NCBI RefSeq assembly: GCF_002368195.1
Contig: NZ_AP018178.1
Coordinates: forward strand, 6,274,645-6,338,644
DNA: 64,000 bases
DNA from: Calothrix sp. NIES-2100
Lineage (GTDB): Bacteria; Cyanobacteriota; Cyanobacteriia; Cyanobacteriales; Nostocaceae
Direction of reading: 5' to 3'
The position numbers were made by a program, and so were the translations under genes. Within the stretch, counting starts at the first letter, position 1, and the number at the start of each line of letters is the position of its first letter. The notes under the pieces are model-generated. The model did not search any database and was not told the origin of the DNA. It worked only from the letters and a program-made list of their open reading frames with translations. Shown here piece after piece: positions 28,294 to 37,042 of the stretch.

Positions 28294-28997
28294 TATTCCT
28301 CCCTTACTGTCCAAGGTATTTCATCTGGCTGCTTACCTGAGCGAATCAAGTTGCTTAATTTATGCTTATCGAATAAATCTGGTGCTAATACAAATTTATA
28401 TTTATCTTCTGGAATACCCACATAATTGAGACGTACTGCTTCATTTCTTGCCTGTGTTTCACTTAGTACTGCAATCGCTAAAATGTCAGATATTCCAATT
28501 GTGTCAGGTATTAGTACTTCTGCTTGATCATCTGTTGGGGAGCAGGGTAAGTGATTCATTGATCGCTGTCTGGTTTTCCCATAGGCTCCAGTAATAGCAT
28601 CGGCAAAAATAGCTTTAAATCCCTGCTCACCCTCAATAATGCCTCTACCATAACCCGATGCAGCGTTACGTGGACAGAAAAGAGTACCAGACATCCAAAG
28701 ATACTTAGGGTTAATCAACAGTACAACCCAATCTTGGAATAAAATATCCTTTGATTTAGCCTTATCAAAATACCAAGCATTAGGATATTGAATTGAACAA
28801 CATATGTATCCTTCATGCCTATCTAGTCGCTCTAAATCAGTTTGTGTAAAAACACCGCGCTCGGTTTCTTGTAAATTTTTTGTTGCCAGTATTCCTACTC
28901 CCCCTGTCAAAATATGAACCAGGTTACGCGATGGAGTAAAGTGACAAAGCCTCTTTATTCCACGACTTTCAGCCTCACGCTTAATCGAATCAATCAT
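28293..28997 (-). CDS. darT: DarT-like ssDNA ADP-ribosyltransferase (toxin)
   Basis: 234 residues with the DarT (DUF4433) features: HFTPSRNLVHIL near the N-terminus for NAD binding, GYICCSIQYPNAWYF, a Phe/Tyr-rich central region, and the catalytic glutamate E160 in TDDQAEVLIPD. Known DarT enzymes attach ADP-ribose to a base in single-stranded DNA and are held in check by the macrodomain protein DarG. Here no macrodomain is seen; the next gene is a DraG/ARH-type hydrolase. The start codon overlaps the helicase stop by 4 bp (ATGA), so the three genes are translationally coupled. Confidence 0.88.
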   Translation of the reverse strand: MIDSIKREAESRGIKRLCHFTPSRNLVHILTGGVGILATKNLQETERGVFTQTDLERLDRHEGYICCSIQYPNAWYFDKAKSKDILFQDWVVLLINPKYLWMSGTLFCPRNAASGYGRGIIEGEQGFKAIFADAITGAYGKTRQRSMNHLPCSPTDDQAEVLIPDTIGISDILAIAVLSETQARNEAVRLNYVGIPEDKYKFVLAPDLFDKHKLSNLIRSGKQPDEIPWTVREE

Positions 28998-30400
28998 CTT
29001 ATTATCTTCTCGTAAAGGCTTGTATCGCTTGGTAAAAGATTTGTAATTTCACCGCAATAAGTTATGATAAGGCGTATTTTTGCCCGTGTGACACCAACAT
29101 ATAATACTCTTCCATCTTGGGCACTTGCATCCTCTTCACCGAAAGCTTCCGCCGCTGCGGGGTCTGGTAGTTTCTTATTATTACAAAATGGCAAGATAAC
29201 TGCGTCGAATTCAAGACCTTTTGCTGAATAATAAGTTCCATATCTAATACCTGCGCCAGCTTGCCAAGTTGTCATATCTCTATGTAGACGAATAGTTGTT
29301 AATCTTGACTCTTTTTGTAAAAGCCGTTGGATAATCTGTTCATCTTGGCGATCGCGAAAAAGAATAGCCACACTCTGCGTCCTAGCTAATGTTATAGCTT
29401 GGTTAACAACAAACAGTTTTTCCTCATCAGGAGAAGAAAATTCAACTATTGTTGGTAACGGACCATCAGCCGGTGGTGAAACTGGTTCTACTAAATCGGA
29501 GATACTTTTAAAATACCGCATCTTGGAAATAGCCAGTCCAAGTTTGGCGATTTGCTTAGTATTACGGTAATTTTCTTTAAATTCCCAAACTTGTTTAATG
29601 TCAAGTCCTGCATCTCGCCAAGATATCCGATGTCCATATATTTGCTGTGCAACATCTCCAAAGAATGTCAGCGAACCATACGAAGGAATAGCTTTTGCAA
29701 GAGACCGAATCATTTGTGGCGAAAAGTCCTGACCTTCATCAATGACGATGTGTTGATATAGACGTTCTGATTTATCAGCATCTAATTCTTCACAAACACT
29801 AGTCGCTATGTCGTCCCAGTCGTATTTCTTACCACTTTGCTGACGTAGATTCAGATAAGTCTGATAAATTTCAAAGACTAACTTCCGTTCTTTACTGTCA
29901 AAACGCATTTCTGCACTACGAAATACGTCAAAATCTTGATATTCATTGTAAGTGGTAATGCCATACTGTGCAATCCAGCGGAGTTCCTCTGATAAAAGCT
30001 CTACAGGATAGTTACAAAAAGGGTGCAAACTATAATGCTGTAAAACATTTTCAATTGCTTGCTTCACTAAAGCTTCGCGACGATCTGGATCAAGAATCGT
30101 GTTCCGAGACATTTTATTTCGATAAGCGAGATATCCCCTGGCGAATGTATGGTAGTTCTCGATAGTTACGTTGACTAATTTGCTATCCTGAAGGTGTTTT
30201 AAGTAAGTTACAAGCGCCTTATTAAATGTAACTAACAATGTCTTACCACAATGTTCAGTCTTTGTGTTGCTCAGAAAAGCTGATCGCAAAATAGCAAGTG
30301 TAGTCTTACCACTTCCCGCAGTTCCTAATATAGCAAAGTGCCCGCGCGTCGGCAGATATAGCACCTCTTTTTGACGTCCAATTGGCTGAGGTAGACTCAT
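28994..30400 (-). CDS. SF1 (UvrD/Rep-like) DNA helicase or ATPase
   Basis: 468 residues from ATG 30400. Superfamily 1 motifs: Walker A AILGTAGSGKTTLA, motif Ia LLVTFNKALVTYL, motif II IVIDEGQDFSP, motif III GSLTFFGDVAQQIYG, motif IV-like ENYRNTKQI, motif V YYSAKGLEFDAVILP and motif VI VLYVGVTRAK. It is shorter than full UvrD and lacks much of the accessory 1B/2B region, like helicases carried in defence islands. As the first gene of the operon it may unwind or detect modified or phage DNA; that role is inference. A GTG 6 bp upstream is an alternative start. Confidence 0.88.
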   Translation of the reverse strand: MSLPQPIGRQKEVLYLPTRGHFAILGTAGSGKTTLAILRSAFLSNTKTEHCGKTLLVTFNKALVTYLKHLQDSKLVNVTIENYHTFARGYLAYRNKMSRNTILDPDRREALVKQAIENVLQHYSLHPFCNYPVELLSEELRWIAQYGITTYNEYQDFDVFRSAEMRFDSKERKLVFEIYQTYLNLRQQSGKKYDWDDIATSVCEELDADKSERLYQHIVIDEGQDFSPQMIRSLAKAIPSYGSLTFFGDVAQQIYGHRISWRDAGLDIKQVWEFKENYRNTKQIAKLGLAISKMRYFKSISDLVEPVSPPADGPLPTIVEFSSPDEEKLFVVNQAITLARTQSVAILFRDRQDEQIIQRLLQKESRLTTIRLHRDMTTWQAGAGIRYGTYYSAKGLEFDAVILPFCNNKKLPDPAAAEAFGEEDASAQDGRVLYVGVTRAKIRLIITYCGEITNLLPSDTSLYEKIIR

Positions 30401-30459
30401 TATCACATAGAAACTTAGTTTTGATTTCTACTATAGCTTTTCAGTATCTACCTGTATGA

Positions 30460-30888
30460 GGTCAATGTTGTAAGGTAATAATCGCAGAACCAGCAATTGT
30501 GTTTAGCGATCGCTGGCATACCGGATACTACTATCATGGTGTCAAACTACCTGAGAAATACGGCAAACTGCACCCCCAGCAATGGGAAGCACAATGGCTT
30601 TTAGAAGAAGACAATGCTGAACTCAGACGCGTTTTAATCCAAGGTATAGGCTACGATCGCATTTGTCAGCAATTAAAAGCGCAAGTCATCGATTCTTGGC
30701 AAGAATACACCCTACTTCGGATTGATGCTGATGTTGATGTTGAGCCAATACATCTTTTAAAAATGACTTGCCCTAGCACGGCAAAAATTCATACATTAAG
30801 AGTACCGCCTTCGATCAACTCTGCCAGAGTTGCGATTCGTTGGGTAAATTGGGATATAGATCCAGAAAAATTTTCTGTGCAAACTTGA
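30460..30888 (+). pseudogene. 5'-truncated DUF6745 protein remnant
   Basis: The frame is open from 30460 without a plausible start. It reads AEPAIVFSDRWHTGYYYHGVKLPEKY, then LRRVLIQGIGYDRICQQL, and ends CPSTAKIHTLRVPPSINSARVAIRWVNWDID, the conserved core and C-terminus of DUF6745 proteins. The N-terminal part of the family is absent. It lies at the other edge of the DarT operon from the truncated LRR gene, which suggests a deletion or insertion boundary. Confidence 0.6.
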
Positions 30889-30936
30889 CTCTCTTTTTGC
30901 TCCCGTTCAAAATTAAAAATTATTGAAAATTTTCCG

Positions 30937-31425
30937 ATGAGAGATTATTATCGAGACTTTTTGATTCGTAACTGGGAGCAGAGCGATCGCACTAGCGCTG
31001 CCGCAGTTATCAGTTATGTATTATCAGAATACGGTTTGGGCTGGGAACCAAACGGTGCTGACCGAGATGTGGTACAAGTCGAAGAATGCTACTTAGCCAC
31101 AGGCGGTGAGTTTTGGGTAATTGAACACCAAGGGCAGTTAGTAGGAACTGGGGCATACTACCCAGTAAATCGCGGTGAAAAAGCCGTAGAAATAAGGAAA
31201 ATGTATTTATTGCCCAGCATTAGAGGTATAGGACTAGGGAAATATTTGTTACTTCAGCTAGAAGCAGCGATCGCCGCCCGTGGTTTTCAAGAAATTTGGA
31301 TTGAAACCGCCAGTGTTTTAGTAGAAGCAGTCAAACTTTATGAGAGTAACGGCTATAAATCAGCAACGGGAGTAGAAACCCCAAGGTGCGATCGCGTTTA
31401 TGTCAAATACCTCAACCGGCTCTGA
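30937..31425 (+). CDS. GNAT family N-acetyltransferase
   Basis: 162 residues with the acetyl-CoA binding pattern VEIRKMYLLPSIRGIGLGKYLLLQLEAAI (R/Q-x-x-G-x-G/A) and the C-terminal LYESNGYKSA element of the GNAT fold. Acceptor substrate unknown. Start ATG 30937. Confidence 0.88.
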   Translation: MRDYYRDFLIRNWEQSDRTSAAAVISYVLSEYGLGWEPNGADRDVVQVEECYLATGGEFWVIEHQGQLVGTGAYYPVNRGEKAVEIRKMYLLPSIRGIGLGKYLLLQLEAAIAARGFQEIWIETASVLVEAVKLYESNGYKSATGVETPRCDRVYVKYLNRL

Positions 31426-31499
31426 GGTGTAGGGAAAGGGGATGAGGGGATGAGGGGATGAGGGGAACAAGGGGGACAAGGAGGAAAAGGAAGGGGGGC

Positions 31500-31547
31500 T
31501 GAGGAGACAAATGACAAATGACAACTGACAACTGACCATTGACAAAT
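31500..31547. repeat. Heptamer repeat (GACAAAT/GACAACT)
   Basis: Five or six heptamers of the TGACAAA/TGACAAC class, preceded by GATGAGGG repeats at 31440-31465. The TTG at 31539 lies inside the array, which argues against using it as a start of the next gene. Confidence 0.65.
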
Positions 31548-31550
31548 ACC

Positions 31551-32225
31551 GTGATTTTTGCAAAAAGCGCCCTAAAAGGCTTACTTAATCTTTTTCTCCA
31601 ATCCCATTGTCCTCTGTGTCAACGAAGTACATCTCGTGAACTGTGTGAATACTGTGAAAGACAGTTACAAAAATGTCACCTCCAAGACCCAAATATTTTA
31701 TGGAAAGAGCCGTTACCAGTGTTTAGCTGGGGAGTTTATGGTGGTTCCCTAAAAAGAGCGATCGCGGCACTAAAATACGAAAATCAACCGCAAATCGCTC
31801 GTCCTTTGGGCGAATGGATAGGAGAGGCTTGGTTATTAAATTCGCCAAAACGCAATCAAAACCTAATTGTCGTTCCCATACCACTTCACGCCAGTAAGCA
31901 AAAACAACGTGGCTATAACCAAGCTGCACTTTTAGCCCGAAGCTTTTGCCAAACAACTGGGTTAAAATTCAAACTAAATGGTCTAGAAAGAGTTAGAGAA
32001 ACCAAGCCTCAGTTTGGGTTATCAGTATCAGAGCGAGAAAAAAACTTGGACACAGCTTTTGTGGTCGGGTCAGAATTTCGCGATCGCCATCCGGAATTCC
32101 CAGTTTTGTTAGTGGATGATATATATACTACAGGTGCTACTGCCGTTTCGGCGGTAAAAACACTTAATAATAGGGGAATTGCTGTTTCAGGGTTAGTAGC
32201 ACTGGCTACTACTGTCAAAAACTGA
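31551..32225 (+). CDS. ComF family phosphoribosyltransferase-like protein
   Basis: 224 residues from GTG 31551. An N-terminal zinc-ribbon-like cluster (CPLCQRSTSRELCEYC) precedes a phosphoribosyltransferase fold with the PRPP-binding signature VLLVDDIYTTGAT. The family includes ComF of competent bacteria, needed for DNA uptake; in cyanobacteria related proteins are linked to natural transformation, though this is not shown here. Confidence 0.85.
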   Translation: MIFAKSALKGLLNLFLQSHCPLCQRSTSRELCEYCERQLQKCHLQDPNILWKEPLPVFSWGVYGGSLKRAIAALKYENQPQIARPLGEWIGEAWLLNSPKRNQNLIVVPIPLHASKQKQRGYNQAALLARSFCQTTGLKFKLNGLERVRETKPQFGLSVSEREKNLDTAFVVGSEFRDRHPEFPVLLVDDIYTTGATAVSAVKTLNNRGIAVSGLVALATTVKN

Positions 32226-32308
32226 TAGCCAAATAATTCATAGGCAGCTATTTCCGAGAACTCTATAATTGACCAGATAACCCTGTTTTTGTGGGAACAT
32301 TGATTGAA

Positions 32309-32770
32309 ATGATCGGTAAAGGTATTGCAACAGGTTTGAAACGGGTAATTATCTTTCCTGCCACATTACTGGCAATTAGTTTAAGTACAAGTGCAGCTTT
32401 TGCTCAAAATAAGTTATATAGTCCAATTCCTTTAACTACTAGTAGTGCTGAGTTTTCAGATACCCTCTCAGAGAAAGATATTCCGACAGGTCAAGGTGGA
32501 TTTGCCCGTGATTATACGGTGAAATTAAATAAAGGCGATAATTTAGCAGTTGATTTGACTTCGGAAAATTTTGACAGCATTATTACACTGCTTGCACCCA
32601 ATGGCGCAACTTTAGCAGAAAATGATGACGGCCCCGATGGTAGCAGTAATTCCCTATTGTTTACCCGCATTGCAGAAACAGGCACTTATATAATTCGCGT
32701 CCGTTCTTTTGGGGAAACTGGCGTTGGCAACTTTAAACTGAAGGTGACAAAGTTGCAAGCTATTAAGTAA
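32309..32770 (+). CDS. Exported protein with a PPC (pre-peptidase C-terminal) domain
   Basis: 153 residues from ATG 32309; GTG 32291 is an alternative. A signal peptide (VIIFPATLLAISLSTSAAFA) precedes a single PPC-type jelly-roll domain with DYTVKLNKGDNLAVDLTS, FDSIITLLAPNGATLAENDDG and TGTYIIRVRSF. Such domains usually accompany secreted proteases and help secretion; here the domain stands alone. Confidence 0.8.
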   Translation: MIGKGIATGLKRVIIFPATLLAISLSTSAAFAQNKLYSPIPLTTSSAEFSDTLSEKDIPTGQGGFARDYTVKLNKGDNLAVDLTSENFDSIITLLAPNGATLAENDDGPDGSSNSLLFTRIAETGTYIIRVRSFGETGVGNFKLKVTKLQAIK

Positions 32771-32839
32771 CATTTGTTAAGGGTCAACAGTCAACAGTCA
32801 ACAGTCCCCCCAACCCCAGTCCCTCATCCCTATTCCCTT

Positions 32840-33613
32840 TCAAAAAGCAGTCAACACACAAAGAAACAAGGCTTCTGTCCACTCAACGACAGCGCCGTAA
32901 GTATCACCTGTGTGTCCGCCTAATTTATAGTTAAACCATGCACCAGTCACAGTGGCGATCGCACTCCCAGCGATTACCATTGCTAGTGCCAAAATTATCT
33001 GTTGGCGATGTAGCAAAAATAGTAACCCACTGACACCTAGGAGCAATAACAATCCCGGTAACAAATCTTTATAAGACTGTATGGCTTGTTTATGAAACGC
33101 TCCTTTTCCTGTAGGTTTGAGGTAAGGATAACAAGCGATCGCTAGCTGTTGTCCCCAGCGTCCCCAGCCACAAGCCGCTATCAAGATCAGCCAACGGTTT
33201 GCTTCTATTTCCGTCAAGGCTGTTGTTTTGAGCAATACTAGAGCGATCGCCGCCATTGCGCCAAATGCACCTGTAGCACTATCTGCCATCACCTCTAGCC
33301 TGCGCTCAGGGTCACCTACCGCCAAACCGTCAGCAGTATCCATTGCTCCATCCAAATGCAGCCCTCCAGTAATGCCAATCCCCAGGCTGACTACTAACGC
33401 GCTACGAGTTAATATTGGTATACCCAAATAACTCATGCCGATATCAAATAACCCTAAAATTCCCCCAATCAACAACCCTACTAGTGGAGCTAACCGCGCC
33501 ACTCCCCCAAATTCCAATCCGTTCAGTTTCGGCAAAGGAATTACAGTATAAAATATTACGCTTGCTGCTAAATTAAGCAACAGCTTTTTTCCCAAAGAAG
33601 GCAGTTTAGTCAT
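32840..33613 (-). CDS. cobS: Adenosylcobinamide-GDP ribazoletransferase (cobalamin synthase, CobS)
   Basis: Integral membrane enzyme that joins adenosylcobinamide-GDP and alpha-ribazole in the last part of cobalamin synthesis. 257 residues from ATG 33613 with the family signature GGLHLDGAMDTADGLAV and several hydrophobic helices. The in-frame extension to 33763 is translated from a heptamer repeat array and is discarded. The gene is monocistronic here. Confidence 0.92.
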   Translation of the reverse strand: MTKLPSLGKKLLLNLAASVIFYTVIPLPKLNGLEFGGVARLAPLVGLLIGGILGLFDIGMSYLGIPILTRSALVVSLGIGITGGLHLDGAMDTADGLAVGDPERRLEVMADSATGAFGAMAAIALVLLKTTALTEIEANRWLILIAACGWGRWGQQLAIACYPYLKPTGKGAFHKQAIQSYKDLLPGLLLLLGVSGLLFLLHRQQIILALAMVIAGSAIATVTGAWFNYKLGGHTGDTYGAVVEWTEALFLCVLTAF

Positions 33614-33668
33614 ATTAGGGGCTAGGGGATGAGGGGACAAGGGAGTGTGGGGGGTGTGGGGAGAATCA

Positions 33669-33815
33669 CAAATGACAAATGACAAATGACAAATGACAAA
33701 TGACAAATGACCAATGACAAATGACCAATGACAAATGACCAATGACAAATGACCAATGACCAATGACTATTGACCAATGACAAATGACCAATGACCAATG
33801 ACTATTGACTATTGA
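33669..33815. repeat. Heptamer array, 21 units (CAAATGA / CCAATGA / CTATTGA)
   Basis: Twenty-one contiguous heptamers: 6 CAAATGA, then mixed CCAATGA and CAAATGA, with three CTATTGA. The period of 7 is unbroken over 147 bp. It lies just upstream of cobS and creates a false N-terminal extension of that ORF. A further 120 bp to the next gene holds nothing recognisable. Confidence 0.9.
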
Positions 33816-33938
33816 CTAAATCAGGTCGTTGGACGATCGCGCTCTTAAATTGATATTTTTGAAATGTAGGGAGTACACAGTGTTGACTTCAATATTTTGT
33901 GCTGTTGCACCTCACTTTAGCTCATACCCCATTTCCTT

Positions 33939-34391
33939 ATGAGTCACTATCTACCCGACACCAAGATACCAGCTCCGTGCATTATTAACACGGGCATTAT
34001 TGTGAATAAGCTCGACATCCGGCGATTGCTGGCTGACTTAGGTCGAGTCCACTACATCTACACCCAAGAAGGTCAGTTACAAAGTGAGGGTGATGGGGAT
34101 GTGATGGAAGTATTTTCTAACCCGCAACGGTCTACTTTAGTTGCTAACCATGCGCTTTACCTGAATGTTCATAGTTTTGATTACTTAGAACTCAAACAGT
34201 CCGCGCAACAGGAAACCTACTTTGATTTGATGCAAGAAGGTATGTGTTTGCGGCTGATTCCCCTGACAACTCCCCTACAAGAGCGAAAAGAGCGGAATTT
34301 GAATATCAGCGCCATCGAAGCCATGATGGAGCAAGTACTTTCAGCTAGATGGGATGCGGAAATTGATGATGACTCTTCCGACTCATTTTAA
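33939..34391 (+). CDS. Conserved hypothetical protein
   Basis: 150 residues, soluble and acidic at the C-terminus (DAEIDDDSSDSF), without signal peptide or known motif. The sequence INTGIIVNKLDIRRLLADLGRVHYIY is the kind of compact, well-conserved stretch seen in cyanobacterial hypothetical proteins. Function unknown. Confidence 0.7.
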   Translation: MSHYLPDTKIPAPCIINTGIIVNKLDIRRLLADLGRVHYIYTQEGQLQSEGDGDVMEVFSNPQRSTLVANHALYLNVHSFDYLELKQSAQQETYFDLMQEGMCLRLIPLTTPLQERKERNLNISAIEAMMEQVLSARWDAEIDDDSSDSF

Positions 34392-34567
34392 ATAACAGTG
34401 TTATAGATGAATTTTTCTTTGTGTCTACCCTGCTGTAAGGGCTACGCCCAACGCAGTACGGGAAGACGATGAGCGTCTATGTCGCTTTGTGATTCAGGAT
34501 CACCTTTTTACCATAAAGACACAAAGACATACAATCGATAAATTAGCCAAATAAAATTACTTTTGCC

Positions 34568-35671
34568 TTGAGCGCCAATTTTTCTTTTCAATGTCTTGCT
34601 TGCTGTAGTAAGACAAAAGCTAGGGCTGGGGTATTTTTCACCCCTCATGGCCCTGTGGAAACCCCAAGATTTATGCCAGTGGGGACACTAGCAAATGTCA
34701 AAACTGTGACTCCAGCCCAACTTAAGGATACTGGGGCACAGATGGTATTGTCTAATACTTACCATCTCCACCTCCAACCAGGGGAAGCAATTGTGGCTGG
34801 AGGTGGGGGATTGCACAAATTTATGGGTTGGAATGGCCCGATGCTCACAGATTCCGGTGGGTTTCAGGTATTTAGTTTGAGTGAGATGCGAAAAATTACT
34901 GAAGAAGGAGTAACTTTCCGCTCTCCCCATGATGGGCAAATTATTAAATTAACGCCAGAACGCTCGATAGAGATTCAAAATACTCTAGGGGCGGATGTAA
35001 TTATGGCGTTTGATGAATGTCCACCCTACCCAGCGACTCGCCAAGAAGTAGAAGCTGCAACTGGGCGTACCTACCGCTGGCTAGAACGCTGTATTGTGGC
35101 TCATAAACGCGGCGATCAGGCACTATTTGGGATTGTGCAAGGGGGAGTGTATTTAGATATGCGATCGCAGGCTGCTTTGGCTTTAGCTGAGTTAGATTTA
35201 CCTGGATATGCAATTGGTGGCGTGAGTGTAGGAGAACCACCAGAACTGATGGCGCAGATTGTGCAAACAACCGCACCATTGTTACCACCCGAAAAGCCGC
35301 GTTATTTGATGGGTGTAGGTACTTATAAAGAGATGGCGATCGCGATCGCTTCTGGTATCGATTTATTTGATTGCGTCATTCCCACCCGTTGGGCTAGACA
35401 TGGTACAGCAATCGTACAAGGCGATCGCTGGAATTTAAAGAATGCTAAATTTCGTGAAGATTTTGCGCCTTTAGATGAAACTTGTGCTTGCTATGCCTGC
35501 CAAAATTTTACTCGTGCATATATATCGCATTTAGTGCGATCGCAAGAGATTTTAGCTTACACCTTATTGAGCATTCACAACATCACAGAACTGATTCGCT
35601 TTACCCAAAGTATCCGCGAAGCCATATTAAGCGATCGCTTCGCCACAGAATTTGCTCACTGGCTGGATTGA
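34568..35671 (+). CDS. tgt: tRNA-guanine transglycosylase (queuine tRNA-ribosyltransferase)
   Basis: Exchanges G34 of GUN-anticodon tRNAs for the queuosine precursor. The 367-residue TIM-barrel protein has FMPVGTLANVKTVTP, MLTDSGGFQVFSLS with the catalytic aspartate, GSVSVGEP-like IGGVSVGEPPELM, the second catalytic Asp region DLFDCVIPTRWARHGTA, and the zinc ligands CACYACQNFTRAYISH. The called start is TTG 34568; no in-frame ATG precedes the conserved region. psbK follows. Confidence 0.95.
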   Translation: MSANFSFQCLACCSKTKARAGVFFTPHGPVETPRFMPVGTLANVKTVTPAQLKDTGAQMVLSNTYHLHLQPGEAIVAGGGGLHKFMGWNGPMLTDSGGFQVFSLSEMRKITEEGVTFRSPHDGQIIKLTPERSIEIQNTLGADVIMAFDECPPYPATRQEVEAATGRTYRWLERCIVAHKRGDQALFGIVQGGVYLDMRSQAALALAELDLPGYAIGGVSVGEPPELMAQIVQTTAPLLPPEKPRYLMGVGTYKEMAIAIASGIDLFDCVIPTRWARHGTAIVQGDRWNLKNAKFREDFAPLDETCACYACQNFTRAYISHLVRSQEILAYTLLSIHNITELIRFTQSIREAILSDRFATEFAHWLD

Positions 35672-35713
35672 GATGAGGGGATGAGGGAGTGTGGGGAGTG
35701 TGGGGAGAAAGAG

Positions 35714-35779
35714 AATGACAAATGACAAATGACCAATGACCAATGACAAATGACCAATGACAAATGACAAATGACCAAT
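35714..35779. repeat. Heptamer array (AATGACA/AATGACC)x9
   Basis: Nine heptamers of the same class as at 33669, preceded by GGGAGTGTGGGGAGTGTGGGG. Located between tgt and psbK. Confidence 0.8.
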
Positions 35780-35846
35780 GCCCAAACCATGTTAAGATAC
35801 CTATCAATTATGAAACGCTGTGTTGGATAGGTGGATTTAAACGAGT

Positions 35847-35984
35847 ATGGAAGCAGCACTGTTATTAGCAAAATTGCCGGAAGCTTACCAAATTTTTGAT
35901 CCTTTGGTAGATGTTCTGCCAGTAATTCCCGTTTTCTTCTTGTTACTTGCTTTTGTTTGGCAAGCAGCAGTTGGATTTAGGTAA
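35847..35984 (+). CDS. psbK: Photosystem II reaction center protein K
   Basis: 45-residue precursor ([20 protein letters not shown]...) whose mature part begins near KLPEAY and contains the single transmembrane helix [20 protein letters not shown]. This is the standard PsbK sequence; the protein lies at the periphery of CP43 in the thylakoid and stabilises the photosystem II complex. It begins 175 bp after tgt. Confidence 0.93.
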
Positions 35985-36166
35985 GTTAATTGAATTTAAA
36001 TTTCTGGGACAGGTTCAAGTACCTGTCCTATTTTTTGCCATATTTACTTTACAAAAATTGACAATTATTAATAATATGTAATTTTTTCATATAGACTTAA
36101 ATTAGTATATCAAGCCTGGTTAACAACAGTACAAAAGCCAAGCTTTTAGTTCCTAAGGTATCAGCT

Positions 36167-36463
36167 ATGGGTAATATCAAATTCGTTAAAGAAAATAAAG
36201 AAGTAATCGCGGCAGATAATGCTAATCTCCGGCTCAAGGCAATGCAAAATGGCATTGATATATATACATTGATTGGTAAAATGACAAATTGCGGCGGCTA
36301 TGGCCAGTGTGGTACTTGCATAGTCGAGATTGTGGAAGGCATAGAGAATCTTTCCCCCCGCACAGATGTAGAAAACCGAAAATTGAAGAAAAAACCGGAA
36401 AACTACCGCCTTGCTTGTCAAACCCTAGTGAATGGGCCTGTCAGCGTTGTCACTAAGCCTTAG
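36167..36463 (+). CDS. [2Fe-2S] ferredoxin
   Basis: 98 residues with plant/adrenodoxin-like cluster ligands: C-x5-C-x2-C in TNCGGYGQCGTCIVE and a fourth cysteine in RLACQTLV. The N-terminus is beta-rich (IKFVKENKEVIAADNANLRL) as in ferredoxin folds. It is not the main photosynthetic PetF type, whose cluster motif differs, but a smaller soluble ferredoxin whose partner is unknown. Start ATG 36167, AAGG 10 bp upstream. It lies between two photosystem II genes. Confidence 0.9.
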   Translation: MGNIKFVKENKEVIAADNANLRLKAMQNGIDIYTLIGKMTNCGGYGQCGTCIVEIVEGIENLSPRTDVENRKLKKKPENYRLACQTLVNGPVSVVTKP

Positions 36464-36760
36464 AGGATGTTTGATAAGTATTGTTGATTACTGTTCTGCG
36501 GTACAATTTAACTGAGCGCAAGGTAGGGGTGACGACCCATGCAGGATATCCATAACTGGACTCCAAGGGCAGAAACGTAGCCTGTCAGGTTCGCCTTGCG
36601 AAAGGCTCTGGGGAGGGACGCTTCCTGGAGGGTAAATAAATTGCCTGTGGAGGCGATCTGGCGGGGACGTAAGACATGGGTTAAACGTCTAGAAAAGAGC
36701 CTAAGAGACAGGAAAAAGGGTGACGAAGGGGGTTTTAGTCCCCGCAGGAACATCCTTTAA
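36464..36760 (+). ncRNA. Candidate structured RNA between the ferredoxin gene and psbM
   Basis: The two ends of this noncoding stretch pair: AGGATGTT (36464-36471) with AACATCCT (36749-36756), and TTCTGCGG (36494-36501) with CCGCAGGAA (36742-36750, one bulge). Internal helices include CGCAAGG/CCTTGCG (36517-36523 / 36594-36600) and AGGCTC/GAGCCT (36603-36608 / 36697-36702). A closed fold of about 290 nt is suggested. I do not recognise tmRNA, RNase P, SRP or 6S hallmarks, so identity is open; it could also be a palindromic repeat. Confidence 0.35.
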
Positions 36761-36845
36761 GAATCCCCCTCATTCATCTGGGTGAGTACCTCAAGATGCT
36801 ATTCTAAATGTTGTTGACTGGAAATTTAAGAGAGGCTTTCTTGCC

Positions 36846-36962
36846 ATGCAAGTTAATGACCTGGGGTTCGTAGCGAGCATTCTGTTCGTACTTGTTCCCT
36901 CTGTATTTTTGATAGTTCTGTACATCCAAACTGCCAGCCGCGAAGGTAAAAAAGATAGTTAA
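36846..36962 (+). CDS. psbM: Photosystem II reaction center protein M
   Basis: 38 residues, MQVNDLGFVASILFVLVPSV followed by FLIVLYIQTASREGKKDS, a near-textbook PsbM with one transmembrane helix. PsbM sits at the dimer interface of photosystem II. A GAGG-type ribosome binding site lies upstream and a terminator follows at 36984. Confidence 0.95.
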   Translation: MQVNDLGFVASILFVLVPSVFLIVLYIQTASREGKKDS

Positions 36963-36983
36963 TACGTTTTTTATCGAATAAAG

Positions 36984-37017
36984 AACCCCTACACCTGTGG
37001 TGCAGGGGTTTTTGTTT
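36984..37017 (+). terminator. Rho-independent terminator of psbM
   Basis: AACCCCTACACC pairs with GGTGCAGGGGTT around a TGT loop, followed by TTTTTGTTT. It lies 22 bp after the psbM stop codon. Confidence 0.85.
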
Positions 37018-37042
37018 ATCAACCGCTAAATTTATTGTGACC

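Noticed and set aside
33669..33815. CRISPR array
   Set aside because: Seven-base units without spacers; not CRISPR-like. No cas genes are in the window.
36508..36753. 81-codon minus-strand ORF
   Set aside because: It coincides with the paired noncoding stretch, lacks a family match and has no ribosome binding site.
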